Notes: generated by a model from the sequence alone, not told the origin. A stretch of 64,000 bases of DNA from Setoptus koraiensis (GCA_048013815.1 CM106585.1:6944001-7008000); one strand, 5' to 3'; positions 13,078-27,486 are shown, counted from the stretch's first letter. Made by a program: numbers and translations.

Positions 13078-16000
13078 ACTTGCTGGCTCGCCGTTATGTT
13101 GGTCGGTGTGTGTGTGGGTACCGTTAGTGCAATTATACAACAACAAGCTGCCGAATTGGCATGCAGCATTGCGGACAGCATTAAATCAATCGGCTATCTG
13201 TGCGCCCACACCGTTACAGCGCCCCTCGCGGCGGCGCTGTCAGCGGGGGCCGAGGTGCCCAGGCGCTAATAACGTAATAACAGCCAGCTTGGCAGGCTGG
13301 CAAGCGACGACTTCTGATGAGGCTGTGGTATGATCATGCAAATGATGACATTGACAGATTATTTGAGTGGCACGAGCGCGCGGGGCGCCCCCTACACCTT
13401 GCAAGTTGCCTAGGCGCGAAACAACAATGGTGGCGCGTGAATCAATCTTGATCAGCGCCCCAATCGACTGTCAATCGCACGCGGTGCCCGAACGCGCCTT
13501 GTCGCGCGGCCAGGACAAACTGCTGGCGGCGCCTCTAACTGACAAATCTTTTGCAGCTGGCGCGCCCATTTGAAAAGGTCAGCCGGTGGCGAGTTGAGGC
13601 CGGTTGAGTCGCCAGTTGCGGGCCGCCAGTCATCGCTCACGGGCACCGCTCACTCATACCCGTAAGCGGCCGTTTGATCACACTATCACGGCGTCGCTTA
13701 CTAACGGGCAGCCATAAGTTATAACAATGTTATAAGTGTCTGTCGCTCGCCACGACTGCCAGCAACCGTGCGATACTCGCAACAACAACAGCATATGTAT
13801 GTACATAATTGCCTCGCCGGTCGCTTGTCGCCGTTTGAGCCAATTGGGGCCCGGCGCAACAAACGAGTTTCATTCATTATTCATGCAATATTTGGTGCCG
13901 CTCGCGCCGTCGGCCGGCCCAAAATAGCCGGCCTCACAGCGCTCGCTTTGTTGCGCACTTCGCCGTTATAAGCGGCGGCAATGGGGCCCGTGGCCATTTA
14001 ATTCGAGCCGCACAATGGCCGATTTGTAGTGGGCGCCAAACAGCGAGCGTCCGCTGCTGCTGCCGAGCTCGTCTGTCGCCAATCCGCTGCTGTCTGCCAA
14101 TGTGGGCCAATTTGCTCTGAATTGATTGCGCCAGCGCCCCGAGCTGGCTGGTTTCGCTTGCCGGCTACGTGAGGCCGCGCCGAGTAGATACAACGTAATT
14201 TATCACAATCACGGCCGGATAACGGTTACATTTGACATCTCAACAGCAAGCATGCGCTTAATGAATATTTGGCGCCAATGATGCCAACGGGCGACAACCG
14301 AGCCGATCGACGCTGACAAAAGTCGCGAGTCAATTTTTTCTCGCACGCGCGCGCCCCCCATTCAAGACTGACAATTGACAGTCGATTGTCTCGGTTGATT
14401 TTAATTTGGGTCTAATTTTCATTGAGCTGGCCAGTCTGGGGCCCACGTGAGCAACCGGAAACAATGCAAGCAGAAATGCACGCTGCAATGCATCGGCCAA
14501 CAAACCGATTCGAGCTTTCGACTGGCAACTTCCGATCGGTGGCCAACTTTTTCGCGCCAATCGGCCCAAACTCCTGAGTGCGTAACGGACGCACTAGAGA
14601 ATTTTTACGAACAGGGGCGCGCATTTTGAAAAGCAAAAGCGGTCACCGCCATGAGGGGGTGCCGGCTGCCCGAGCGCAAAGGGGAGTTACACTGGAATTG
14701 GACGGAGTTTTATCAGCCGTTTACAAGGGGTGCACACACGCTTACAAGAGTTGCATTCAGAAACGCATTGCAGATATTCACGATTGAGGGTTGGCCGTGG
14801 TGAGATGCACAATCCAATCAGCGCGTTCCCTATCATTAGTACCCATCATTGGTAATAATTATATATAAAAATTATCTGTGATAACCCAGTAGTGCCCAGG
14901 TAGTAGTACTTATACTAGGTACTGGTGATAAGATGGCGAAAATACTGCTGAGCAGAAAAGCCTCGACAGAAAAATCTCTCTTTGTCTAGCTAATGAATGT
15001 TAATTAGCTCAATTAGCCATTATTAGGGTCAGGCGAATGGGATGTTTAGTGTCATCTTGCATAGCTAGTTGCTCGCTAGATATACGATTGCCTTTGGGTT
15101 GTCTCGTGCGAGACTATTGCTGCTTGGGTGATCGCTTGTGCGCCAACAAGACAAGAGAGGGCGTCTCGAGATACGAGCAGATACCGGCATGGTTGTTAGT
15201 CGCTTGTACGGTTGTCACAAATGTCAACCATGTTGACAGGTACACCTGACAAACCTGATTTCGCTGACAAGATAAACCTATTTACCTATTTACATGATAT
15301 CGACTCCAACCTCACTCTGCTTCTTCTCAACTTTCCTGTCTCTGGCCAGCTAGAGAAGCTAGGTTTTTGCCCACAAAATGCCTCACTTTCGAGATAGCTT
15401 AGCCCCAAGAATGCTTTTATTGTGCGCATCTTCGCGTTCATTCGAATTGAAGCAGGCGCACTGAATGGGCAATTGAAAACTGCTGCAATTACGGGCGCAT
15501 GCCTCATGGCAAGCACGCACGGATTTTCGGAAAGTGTGAGAAAATTTCGATTACTGCAGAAAATATTCATTTTAGGCATTTTCTTGCACCAATCAGTTTC
15601 AATTCAATGCAGTTGAGTTTTGTCGGAATGGGCGTCATCGATTTGTGAGTGGCCAAGCGGCGATGACCGATTACAAGTCTATTATACCGGTATATATGTG
15701 TGTAAGTATATGCAATAATGTTTATTTGAATACACACAGACTAAAGGTGTTGGTCGAGCCAACATTGAAACTATGTTCAACGAAATTGGATTTTGCAGCC
15801 AGTGAGAGCAGTCCAATTGATTTGACTTTTCACGTTGAGTATGATAACAACAATGACTTTAGAGGAGCACTTATGTCACCGCTGGCCAAATGTTTGTGGG
15901 CGACATGATGCGAACGTGATGGTCACGCTGTTGAAATATCAAGCAGCACCATTGCTGGCTGTTGGAGGTTGTCGGAAATTAATTAATTCAGCCCCTGTGC

Positions 16001-17070
16001 AATATTAATTGCTAGCCGAGCGAGAGAGATCGAGTGAGACAGATATGATCGGTTGATGTAAATTTTGAGCTAGTTTCACAGCCTCGGTTGCGGTCTCGTG
16101 ATCTGTCTCGTGCGGACTAAATTTGCATAATACCCGGTACACACACACACACACAGGTGATTGATAAACAACAGACAGAGGTCCAATTGATAAAAACAAC
16201 TGGCGCGACTGGCATATGGCTGCCAGTCATGAGATGCTCCCATCCGATGACAAGTTGCCTAGGTACGACAGGGGCGCTGCCGACTGACTTTAGCTGACAA
16301 CAGTACGCGCACCACAAACTGGCTGGCTAACGCAAACACGAGCGCGACGAGCAAAAATCAACAAACGCGCTGACTGGATAAAATGTAGCTAGACAGATAA
16401 ATGCTAGCCGGCCATTCGTGTCAGACGATCCCTAGCGAGACTGTGTAAAGTGTGTGTGTGTGTGTGTAAAAAAGGAGCGGGTATTGAAAAGCAAGCAGGC
16501 AGGCACGACAGGAAATTAAAGAGCCCGATAGTTGTTTGTATTGCGCCAATGGCTAAACTAACAAATTATGTTTTTCATCAAATTGACCCGGATATTTCGC
16601 GCGCGTTTGTGTGTGTGCGTGTGCGTGTTGGCAGGGGGAGGCACGATTTGTTTGTTTGTGGTCGTGCGGACGCAAGCAACCACATATATCACACATACGC
16701 CACCTATAACAGTATTTGAGAGATGCACAGGTGAACAGGTTGTTGGGGGACACATGTCGCCCACTTTGATTGGCATACTAATAAGCGCGGTCTTAAACTC
16801 AATTAGGGCCAGGCTAACAGGGTATTCGAGGCAGCTTTTGGGGCGCTGCGCGAGCAAGCAAGTAAAACTGCTAATGAGGCCCGTTCGTCGCGAGCTCGCC
16901 GTCTGGGATATTTGCAACAGCCATCCAATTAGGAAGGGGCCGCAACGTCATTGATCAATTTGTTTAGGCTCGCTGCCTTCATCAGTGCTTCATCGTCTGT
17001 CAGCGCTCGACTGGCTGACTGGTGATATTTTTATTTTTGCTACATTGCTCTTGTGGCTTTACTTTTATTT

Positions 17071-17157
17071 CGCTCGTGGCCTCGCTTTTGGTTCGCTCGT
17101 GGCCTCGCTTTTGGTTCGCTCGTGGCCTCGCTTTTGGTTCGCTCGTGGCCTCACTTT
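17071..17157. repeat. 23-bp tandem repeat, about 4 copies
   Basis: The unit GCTCGTGGCCTCGCTTTTGG plus TTC is repeated almost without change. The last copy diverges to CTCACTTTC. Confidence 0.93.
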
Positions 17158-18342
17158 CATCTGGGCCATATGACAGCTGCTAGCCGGTCGATTGGCGCTG
17201 TCAAACAAGTTTGTGGACGGGCGGCCAATTGTACACAAGCTGTTGGCGAGCTTGTCACATTGTTGTTGTTGTTGCGGGCAAGGTGTGCCAAGGCTGTTTA
17301 ACTTGTTTGTTTGGCCATAATTAATAGTAATAGTAATAACATCCTTACAACTTAACTTGCAGCTCTCACGCCGAGCCAACTGCGACAACTCGTGTTATTG
17401 ATATTGGCGCGCTAATACACACTAATCCGTGTTTAGTCCGAAATGCGATCTGGCCCCATTTGCGGCCCAAATAGCCAAATAGAAACGCATGCAAGCAGCG
17501 GCACACACGGCGACACACCGGGCCCAAACGGCGACTTGAGGCCCAAACGGCGACTTTGGGCCCAAGCGGCGAGGCCTCATCCGAACCTCAAACAGCCAAA
17601 CAGCCGGATAGGCAAACACACAAACAGCCCAACATACAACTGGCGGCCATTACTGCTATTACCGTTAGTGCCGTCGCCAGAAACAAACAAATCTAGCTCA
17701 CATAATAATATTAATGTTGGTTAAAACAAGCAAACAAACAGGTACAGCCAAGCAAACACGAGCCAAACAACGCGCCGCAAACAATGGACAAACATTATTT
17801 ATTCACACACTTTGTTCTCTGGCGAGCTCGCTGGCTGGCTGGATGGCTGGTTGTTAGTCGGGTTGACAGTTTTGTTTTGCACTAATGTGAAACCAGTGTT
17901 GTTGTTGGCGGCGGCGGCCGCTTGCACCAGCCGCGGCAACATTATATATATAAATGCGCTCATTCAAGCAACATTTTGCGCCGGTTGGCGCGTCAGTCTC
18001 AAGTTAAAGTAAAGGTCAACGAGCGATCGCATTAGACAATGGGGCCCCTGCAGATACCTCGCTGGTTAGACAAAAAGCGCCAGCGCTGACTGTTGCGAGT
18101 ATTTTAAATAGCCACACTAGTCGCTCGCTATGCTGGCTAGACACTCTGGCCCGGCACAAATATCGCAACATCTGGCGATATTTGCGGCGATATCTGGCGA
18201 TGAGTGCCGACTGCACAGACTGCAGTGCTGTGCTTGTTTGGGCAGTGTCTGCTTTCGGGCGCCGTATCCGGTAACAGGTAAGTGGGCCCGTTACGACAAC
18301 TGGGTCGCTGCAACCCGCGCCAGCCCTCAATTGCGCCCGATA

Positions 18343-18403
18343 CGAGGCCCGTGCGAGGCCCGTGTGAGGCCCGTGCGAGGCCCGTGTGAGGCCCGTGCGA
18401 GGC
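18343..18403. repeat. 11-bp tandem repeat GAGGCCCGTGC, about 5 copies
   Basis: GAGGCCCGTGC alternates with GAGGCCCGTGT in tandem. Confidence 0.92.
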
Positions 18404-18610
18404 GACCAGTGTTGCTGGTGGCGCTTGTTTGGGCACTTTTCTGAACGGGAGCGTTTGCACTTGTCTCATTATGGCGCCCGTTACTCACCGTTATCCACTG
18501 TTGCGACAGGCACGACAAGATGCGCGCAAGCCAGATTTGCTTACAATTGTTGGCGGTTGTTGCTCGACTGTCTTGCCACTGGCGACGAGCGACCACGTCT
18601 GACGACGATA

Positions 18611-18724
18611 ATGGCGACGACAGCAACGACAGCAACGACAACAACGACAACAACGACAACAACGACAACAACGACAACAACGACAACAACGACGACAACG
18701 ACAGCAACGACGGCGACAACGAGA
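18611..18724. repeat. ACGACAACA minisatellite
   Basis: A 9-bp unit built of ACGACAACA/ACGACAGCA is repeated about 12 times. Several frames stay open through it only because of the repeat. Confidence 0.93.
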
Positions 18725-19576
18725 CAAGATTTAAGTCACGTACATGCACAAACATGACAATTTGCATATAAAACGCGCCGACCTTTGCCCAATTGTCCTA
18801 TGGGCCGTCAGCCGACTTGCCCGTCAGCTGACCAGCGGTCAACATACAACACAATGTGGCGACAGTACGTGGCAGTTGCGTAACGTGTTGTGCGTAACGC
18901 CATATAACTTAGCCGCCGATGTGTTATGTAACATCAGCTTAAGCGTATTACATAACACCGCCTTGTTATATGAGCAGGCCGGCAGGCTAATTTGGCTGCC
19001 AATTGTCGCTGCGCCGTTAACCAAACAGCAAACAGTGAGTTTGTGTCGTGGTGAGTGAGGCACTAATCAAAATAAATAATAGCACATTGTTAATTAATAT
19101 CATCAATAAACTTGAGTAAGTTGGTCATTATCGTCGCCCGCTAATTAGTGCAATGCATTTACCATTTGCATAACTGGTCAGCTGTTGGCCGAGGCTGGGC
19201 CCTTGTGTCACAGCAGTTGTCAGTGTGTCGCATGTATTTTTGTTTTTTGTTGTGTGACCACCATTGGACGACATTGGCATCTAAGCAGAATTTTGCAATT
19301 TGTATTTCGATTGGCAATGCATTGTTTGTTGCTGTTGGCCAACAGATGTTACGCAATAATTCATTTAATGTATGTACATGTAAAATTGATCGGCCACGGA
19401 TTTTGGCTGCGGATTTTGCATAAAATCGAACAGCGTATCGGCGATTTTACAGCGAAAAAATGTAGCTAATTTAAATAAAATAATGTCTAGACATTAGGCA
19501 TTAGCATATGGGCATGGCACAACTTTAAAAACAAATTGAATATTGCTGTCCCCGGCTTGCAAGTCGCAGCAACAGC

Positions 19577-19577
19577 G

Positions 19578-19644
<67 letters not shown>
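19577..19644. repeat. CAA microsatellite
   Basis: About 22 uninterrupted CAA triplets. A related GCCAACAAC-type array follows at about 19805-19890. Confidence 0.95.
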
Positions 19645-20068
19645 CTCAACTGCATAGAAGCGAGCTGTGGCCGCTACCGGCGCATTTTGTGTAAAAATAA
19701 ACTGGCCGCGCTCACCTGACAGCGAGACAATGCGCACACGTCCGCATCATATCGGCATATAGCACACGAGCCATTGTACAAGACAATTCAATTACTCGAT
19801 GGCGCCAACAACAGCGCCAACAGCGCCAACAAGGGCCACAACAACGCCAACAACAACGCCAACAACAACGACAACAACAACGACAACAACGGCAACCGAC
19901 GGCAAACAATCGGATAGCGGCGGTCAAGGCAACAACAAATTGAGTTTGCAATTGACGGCCGTTGTCCGGCCGCACACACCGCTGTCACTCGTTTGCCTGA
20001 CAGGTACAACAAAGGCCCGTCCAAAACAAAGCGCCCGCTCACCTGTCGGGCCTCGACTCACGCATCGC

Positions 20069-20121
20069 GCAATACCCGCAGCAATACCCGCAGCAATACC
20101 CGCAGCAATACCCACAGCAAT
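20069..20121. repeat. 12-bp tandem repeat CAATACCCGCAG, 4 copies
   Basis: Four head-to-tail copies, the last with one change (CCCACAG). Confidence 0.92.
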
Positions 20122-20322
20122 GCGCGAGCCGATGCACGAGGCGATATTTCGGCTGTGCACTTGTCGCCGGCAAGCTGCTGGCCCCATTCCGCAGTTGCCA
20201 CTAATAGCGGTTGGCCGGCCGCTGGCTAATGCCTGCCAATGATACAAATGTTGTCCCATTACCTGTGCATGCAAATTGGCTATGCACAGCTTAATTCGCC
20301 GATTCAAGGCCGCCCGTCGGCG

Positions 20323-20390
20323 CCGGTCAGCACTTTTGCCGGCCCGCACTTTTGCCGGCCCGCACTTTTGCCGGTCAGCACTTTTCGGGC
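20323..20390. repeat. 16-bp tandem repeat CACTTTTGCCGGCCCG, 4 copies
   Basis: GCACTTTTGCCGGCCC is repeated. The outer copies carry GGTCA in place of GGCCC. Confidence 0.92.
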
Positions 20391-21327
20391 CAGATGGTGC
20401 CGGCGCTGTGCCGGCGCAGTTGGGGCCCCGCTCGAGAGGGGCCGCTCGACATAAGTGCTGTTGAAATTGATATAAGCATATAATTGCATAGATAATTTAC
20501 TTGCAACGTGCCCTGAGTGCGCGTGATATATGCGCGTGATATATGCGGTGCACATGTATAAATATCCATACAAATATAAACATAAATATATATAGGCTGT
20601 TGCGCTTACATGCGCACAAATGAAATAAATGTAAATGAAATAAGCACGCTGATGCAATCAACATAACGATCGCGCAAACGAATGGCACAAATGAATTTTT
20701 AATTATCATTTTGCACATTGTGTCGCCATCTATGTGGGCCGCCTACGAGATTGACCCCCGAGCTGCTCGACTCGCAATGTCAGCTCGACTCGCAATGTTG
20801 GCTCGACAAACAAAACACCATCATATTGCCAACGGTAGCCACATACTGCATGTGACATACTGTATGTGACACACAGCCCTGGCGGGCCCGCAACAAACTA
20901 CAATTAAGGCAACAACTAACAGTTAATTATGCTCGCGCGCGACTCGAATTATATTTGTATGAGTGTGCGTGTGTCTATTTTTATTGTTTCCCACTGGCTT
21001 GTCGTCATAAACAATCTCGCCATTCATCTCGGCCGGCCAACGATTGCATAATCGTCGGCACAACTGTGCAAGCGTAACTGCGCGCATAACTGTGCAAACA
21101 ACCACGCCGGCCGCATGTGCCGGCCAAATCGTGACAAAGGTCATCTTGATACATTGCTCTCCTGCTCCGGCTGTGCAATCGTGCGTGCGCGAGCAGCCAT
21201 GCACAGCCAGGTGTGCGCGTGAGGCACCTAGCGATTCGCGGACCCAGCGACTTGTGGGCACGGCCGCTGGTCTGGCGACAGGCCAAACGCACATTAGATA
21301 CCGAAAAAATGTTCCGAAAAAACCGAG

Positions 21328-21387
21328 CCCCATAAGGTCCCATAGGGTCCCATAGGGTCCCATAGGGTCCCATAAGGTCCCATTAGG
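21328..21387. repeat. 10-bp tandem repeat CCCATAGGGT, about 6 copies
   Basis: CCCATAGGGT/CCCATAAGGT repeats with the same decamer period as the 4631 array. Each unit is itself nearly palindromic. Confidence 0.93.
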
Positions 21388-22197
21388 GGCATTTTTGGGC
21401 ACGATTGTGGCAAACATTGCGGGTCGTTGGGCACTTTTGAGCGGGCGCAGGGGGCGCCGAGCAACCGAGATTGTTGTCGCTGGAAATTTTGTTGTTTTGG
21501 GGCCAATCTCGGCCGGAAACAGCGGCGTTGTGTCTTGGCTTGTTGGTCAGTGCGCCGACAGCGGCAACTCGGGCCAAGTCAACACACAAGTGGGCCCCTT
21601 GAGGATATTTCAGCAACTAATTCAAGTCGGCCGCTTTAACTTATGTGACTCGTAATAGCATCCACTCGTCACCTGGCGGCCCATAGCTGACTTTGCACAG
21701 TTGCACAATGTAGCGTGCGGCAAGTCATCGTGCGTCGGCTAATCTCGAGCCAGCACGATGACGCCCCCACACAAATTGCGCGCTCTGTCGCCTCATCTGA
21801 TACAACCGCCAACGGAATCCGCCATCTGCCGGCGAGCAGCCAGGGTGACGCCGGGCCAACGCAACCACCAAATGAGACACCCTCGGCAAGCGAGGCTTAG
21901 ATAGATAGATAGCATCTATCTATCTGAGGGGGGGGGGCGCGTGTCGCGCAGAGCCCATCGGGCTCACCTGTGCATACAAACTTGTATGCGTACAGGACAA
22001 AGGTAGGGGGCACTTAGTACTGCCGCCCGCCAGAAGAGCGCGCCTCGGGCTATCTCATTATGATAATTTTGGCGTGCACTTGTAACTTAAATGATGATTT
22101 GCTCGGCCGCCACTGCGCCGCGCTCCCCACCTCATTTGCATAATGATACCCCTTCGCCGCGACAATACACATACACACACACACACACACACATATA

Positions 22198-22231
22198 TCT
22201 GCGTATATATATATCACATATATACGCAGAT
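22198..22231. repeat. AT-rich inverted repeat next to a CA microsatellite
   Basis: ATCTGCGTATATAT is complementary to ATATATACGCAGAT a few bases downstream. It lies immediately after a CA run at about 22162-22190. Confidence 0.8.
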
Positions 22232-25200
22232 ACGTATATACATATACAAGATAAATAAATTTGCCTCCCCCTCTGGCCCGCTGACTCGCCGGCGCGACAG
22301 GCCCTTTGAGACTCCTCAGGCGCGCTCTGCTGACAATTTTCACAGCCAGAATGGTGCTGATTGTGCGAATATATACAAGCTGATAAATATCTGGCTCGCG
22401 GGGTCCCGCACTTGACAGCGCGGCAAGGGGGCCAAACTGCCGGCGACCAGTGACGGTGCCAAAATGGTCAACGAGCGAGCTTGCGTTCGCCTCTTTGTGG
22501 GGCCGGCAGAGACGGGCCAAAAAACGGAATAAAGAAGAGGCCCAATTAATTGGTTTACCGGGCGCAGATTAGGCGAAATTGTCAGTCAAGTGACACAGAG
22601 TTGAGATAAGCTCGTCCGCGCATTGCAAGCAGCCGACTAGTTAGAAGCAGATTAGTGGGCCTATCAAGAGGTGCGACAAGGCGCTTCATCAACTGCCACC
22701 GCACCCGACTAATCGCGCCAATCGATCCGGTTAGTTCGGGGCCCCACAGCTCGGCCCAACATCGGGGCACACAAACAATACACATATGAAGATATACAGT
22801 TGGGGCGCTGGCTTTGTAATGAGCGCCGTCAGTAAGCCACTGTCGATGTGGCCGTTGGCTCCCACTGCGCTTGAGACAGGCAACATCGACAATGACGTTC
22901 ACAACAACGACATCGACTTTTGGCAAGCTAGCCCAGCGCTGACTTGACTGCGTTGGCTGGTTACGTCAGGCTGGTTACATCAGGCTGGTTACGTCAGCCG
23001 TTACAACAGCCGTTAGTGTGGCGACGACTGGCTGGCCAACGTGCGCTGTGTCAAAAGTTCAAAATAGATAGTTCGCGTTGGAATGTTTTGATGAGATAAC
23101 GACCGATGGAGAAAATTGTTTCCATTGTTTGTTCGGCTGTCGGCGTTTGTTTGCTTGGCTAGTGGGCGCCCGGCGCGTGCCCGACTGGCGCCAGTCAATG
23201 GCTGATTACGCGCGCACCGACAACCATCGACGGCGACCCTCTCGGGCCGCCCAGCCTTCGGTTGCCGGTCGGGACCGCACCGAGCAGCCGACTCGACGCT
23301 CATCGGGTAACTCGCCGGCTGCCCGAACAACCGAACCTTGGGTGCCTGCCAGCCAGCCAGCCAGCCAGCCAAAACCAAACGACGAGCAAACAAACGAAAC
23401 GTAGACAAAATTTGCCGCTGTCATTTCTCATCGCAACATTATGATCATTTGAATACGATCGCTCGCAAATGCTCCCATCACGCGTCAAGCGATAAATAAC
23501 GAATTCGCAGAAATCGCATCATTTAGTCGGGCGATGTGTTCAACAGCGCGGCGCCACTTGTCAACGGGTGCGGGTCAATCGTCGGTTCGCTGAGGCGCGC
23601 TTTTGGCTCGGCCGATCATTTTTGGCCCCAAGTGTTAAAAGTGAAGTGAGCGTGAAGCGAGTCCGGCGCTCTAAATCAACCCGTGGGCCCGTTATGCGCA
23701 CGGCGAAACAAATAATTGCTAATTATGCCGCATGTACACACCGGAGTGTGTCCGGCGGGCGCCGGGCCGGGCACCGGCCCAACACTCGGACACACACACA
23801 CACACACGACAAACAGCGGCACCAGCGGAGAGCCCAGGAAGCACGCGTGATCGAGTGCGCGAACGGCGCTAGGCGCCGCCAGACTAAGCCGGCCATGCTG
23901 AGCCAGCCGGACGCCGACGTTGGCCGGCGTGCGCGGGCGTGGCTGTCGAGAGAGGCGGCCAATTAGATGACAGCCGCGCTCTAATTTGCTGACGCTGGTA
24001 GGCTGATGCCGGCCCGTCGCGCGATGTAAATCGGCGTGCGGCAAGAAGCGACGGATAATCCAGTTACTAGATTACAGTGAGCGGGCGCGGATGACCGGCG
24101 CTGGGCCGGCCCGGCCCGGCCGGGCATAAATCATCCCTGAGTATATTACATTTTGCAAGCTGCCATTATTTACCAGAATTGAGCAGAGTGCGCAGCGTGT
24201 AAAGCCAGAGTCGCTTCGAGCCAAAGCACGACAATAGATGGCGAGTCGGTAATAATCTCATCAGTTTAAATTGGAAAATTTGCCCAGAGACAGGCGAACA
24301 ATCAATTGTGGGGCCCGACTGGGGCCACAGACAGCGGACTGGGCTGGTTGCAATAAACAAATTTCGCCCGGCAGAGGCGCGATTCGAGGCGCAGGAGCGC
24401 CAGTTATTGCGTTGTGAATCACTATTAGTGAGTGTGCCGTGATAAGTTGCTTTTTTGCTTGCGCCGACACTTTCTATCCGGCGGGCGCATACGTATGCTC
24501 AGGCGTGTGAATAAATAAGGGCGCCGAAGTGGCTGTAACAATCGCCCGCCAGACAGGCGACCATTATCCGGGTGGCTGCCGGCGAGCGTATCACCTCCGC
24601 TGTTGGTGGGGCTGGCAAATGAGGCGCGCTTAGCCGGCACTCGTACGTCGCCAATTTCGGCAATTGCGGCGTCGCGCGGCGCTTCGGCGTTCCGGCGTCG
24701 CGGCGTTTCGGCGATTCGGGCGATTTCGCGGGCCCAATTCCGCTGAACAGGCCAGTGGCTGCTGTTATTATTGCTATTATTCTAAATTCCTGTCTGGGCC
24801 CCTCGCTTGATGGCCATGGCGCGCAGAGCGGGCTTATTTGCGCAAAAAGCACAAACGGTGCAAACATTGGCGCCATTTGGGCCAAAGCAAAAGCGCCCAA
24901 ATAGCGCCGATCCACCGGCCAGTAATAACAACCTGCTCGGCTCACCTGAGTCGAGTGTTGCGCCATAACGGTTACAGTGTGTGTGTGTGTGTTGTACACA
25001 ATGTATAAATATAAATACAAATTATACGTTATCTCCGTATTATCATCTTAATGTTAATGCTGTGGCACTGATTAGAATTGAATTTAAACGGCGCGCGCCC
25101 CAGTAATCGATTGATCTAAATCCACTGCGCACACGCCCCCCCCCTCCCGACAGGTAGGCGTGCACCCGGCACAATGACAGCTGACAGGTGAGCTCACTCG

Positions 25201-25569
25201 ACGACGACGACCTCGGGACAGGTCGACGAGTGGGCGTGCACGAGCGGAGGCTCGCTGAATTGGGGCCCCAATTAAGAGATTAAGCGTGCGCTATGAGTGG
25301 CGCCGGTCGCTTGTAAGGACAGGTAAGTGACACAATGGTGACAGGCGCACAGCTGATACAGGGGCTTGTGCAACCGATAGAGCGACTGATACAGCGACTA
25401 GAGCACAGCTGATACAACTAATAGAGTTGTGAGATTACCGGCTGACAACGGGCACAGACAGGTAACGGGCTGGTGGTTGTTGCGCAATGTTTTTGACCTA
25501 TCTTGACTGGCACAAACTGGCACGAACAAGTAAACAACAAATGAACACACAAACACACTGTCCACTGTC

Positions 25570-25616
25570 ATTGGCTTGTGTCACCGGCGATCAGCTGACC
25601 GGTGACACAAGCCAAT
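25570..25616. repeat. Perfect inverted repeat, 18-bp stem, 11-nt loop
   Basis: ATTGGCTTGTGTCACCGG at 25570-25587 is exactly complementary to CCGGTGACACAAGCCAAT at 25599-25616. The loop CGATCAGCTGA contains CAGCTG. This is the longest perfect hairpin I found in the intron. Confidence 0.95.
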
Positions 25617-27278
25617 TGATTTATCTCTTGTTGTCGTGACGCTCGCGAGGGCCGTGTCACTGACAGTGTCACACTGATTGTAAACGAAACACGCCAAATA
25701 AACAGCTTGACACCCATCGATTGGCTGCCTGCGATACTGCGCGATACTGCGCGATACTGTGCGATTGTAAGCCAGTGAGAGGCTGTGAGAGGCGCTGAGA
25801 GATGGCCAGAGATTTCGCGCCAGTGGGGCCCCGTAAGCCCTATGGGCGTGTGAGCTATGTCGGCATCTGGCCCAATCTGATCAGTGATTGTGCGTCGAGT
25901 GTGTGCGGATAAATTGTGTCAGAGCACAAATACAAACAGCCAGAACAGGTGAGCGTTTAATGGGCAATACATGTCGCACGGCCGTGGCTCAATCAATATC
26001 AGCGCGCTGCACATCATCGCCATTGTCAGTGGGCCCTCTGGTGACTTTGGCTCAACTTATTGACAGCGGTCAGACAGCGCCACTGTCGGACAAAAGTCAA
26101 CTAACACAATTCGGACAAGCGCTGACACATTGGCGCACTCATCAACAGGTCACACTCACAGGCTCACCTGTGCCAGTAACGTCATCAGCCAGTTGATGAC
26201 GTAATAATGTGCCGTACACCGAGAGCTAGCTAGCGGAAATGATGATAGTTATCAACGTTAACAACATTGTCTTGCTAATGTGCCGCTGGTTGCCTTGGCC
26301 TGTCCGCTGTGGCACGTGAAACGTCACGCGCGTCACTATTGGGGCAAACACAACATAACAAACAATGGGTTAACATGGGCCCAAAAGAGCATTTGCCCGA
26401 CTGTCAGACGATGCAAGACAATGTGCCATGGACAGAGCTGCCTGGCATGCACACTGCCGGCAGAGATGCAAATTAACTTATGCCGGCGAACGGGACCCGG
26501 CGCCATCAAGCCGCTTGACTCAACTCAGCGGCAACTCGGGCAATTTCGGCACCGGCAGGCCAAGCCAACAGCACTGCTGAGGGGCCCCTCAGCCCTGAGC
26601 AGCCCAAACAGCGCGCCGCCGAAATAGTGTACAACTAGCTGGGCCCAAGCGCCAGTGTACAGGTAGAAAGAAATTGTAAAAGCAGGGCCAGAGGGGCGCG
26701 CGATTTTGGGGCCGAGGGCGCAAAAGGGGCGACAGTAGCGCAAGAGCCGCTTGCCAGGTTCAATTATGCGTGCGCCTACAGGGGCGAGCGCACCATTTGA
26801 TGCGACGAACGACGGGCGACGGGCCAAGAGCCGAGAGCGAAGGAGCAAACCAATTGCCAGTTACGACGTGACGATGATGATAATTATGACGATGACTATT
26901 CTCAGCCGGTCGGGCGCTTTTTCGTTTTGCAGCGAGCGAGCCGCGTTCCTCTGTTGTCCGCGGCCATGCTCGGCCCGGCTCGATTCGGCTCGGCCCGGCT
27001 CGATTTTCCTCAAATCGAATCGAGGCGAAGCGACGCGGCTCCTTCCAATTCGATTGCATTGAATGGGGCTCAATAATCCGACGCTTGAATCGCGCGGCCG
27101 ACTAGATTAAATTCTTCACTAACGGCTCGCTGGCTCAGTTTGCGCGTCGCGCTCGACGGGGCCAGTTCAAGTTGAAGGGTCCATTTATGTGTCTCATTTT
27201 GCCAGTTACCTGTTCGAACGCTCGTGTGTGTGTGTGTGTGTGTGTGTGTTGTCGCGGGCTTGCACGGGCCGGGCCTGT

Positions 27279-27320
27279 GGGCCCCAGTTCGCGCTGACAA
27301 TTCGGCGCGAACTGGGGCCC
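27279..27320. repeat. Perfect inverted repeat, 16-bp stem, 10-nt loop
   Basis: GGGCCCCAGTTCGCGC at 27279-27294 pairs exactly with GCGCGAACTGGGGCCC at 27305-27320. It lies just after a TG microsatellite at about 27226-27249. Confidence 0.95.
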
Positions 27321-27486
27321 CTTGCAATGGGAGACAGTTATGCAACGTGCTCGCTGGCTGGCTGGCTGGCTGGCGGCGGGGACAGATAAGAGCCGGCATA
27401 GTTTTATTTTATCTGCTAATAATGGCTTATAGGCGATCGGCCACTTATACTCGCACTTGGGGCCCACTTGTGCTCGCGCTCTTGCC

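Noticed and set aside
18327-18767. Long Leu/Ser- and Thr-rich frames
   Set aside because: They are translations of the ACGACAACA minisatellite and GAGGCCCGTGC array in different frames.
21898-21926. TAGATAGA palindrome as regulatory element
   Set aside because: It is a short GATA microsatellite meeting its complement; simple slippage explains it.
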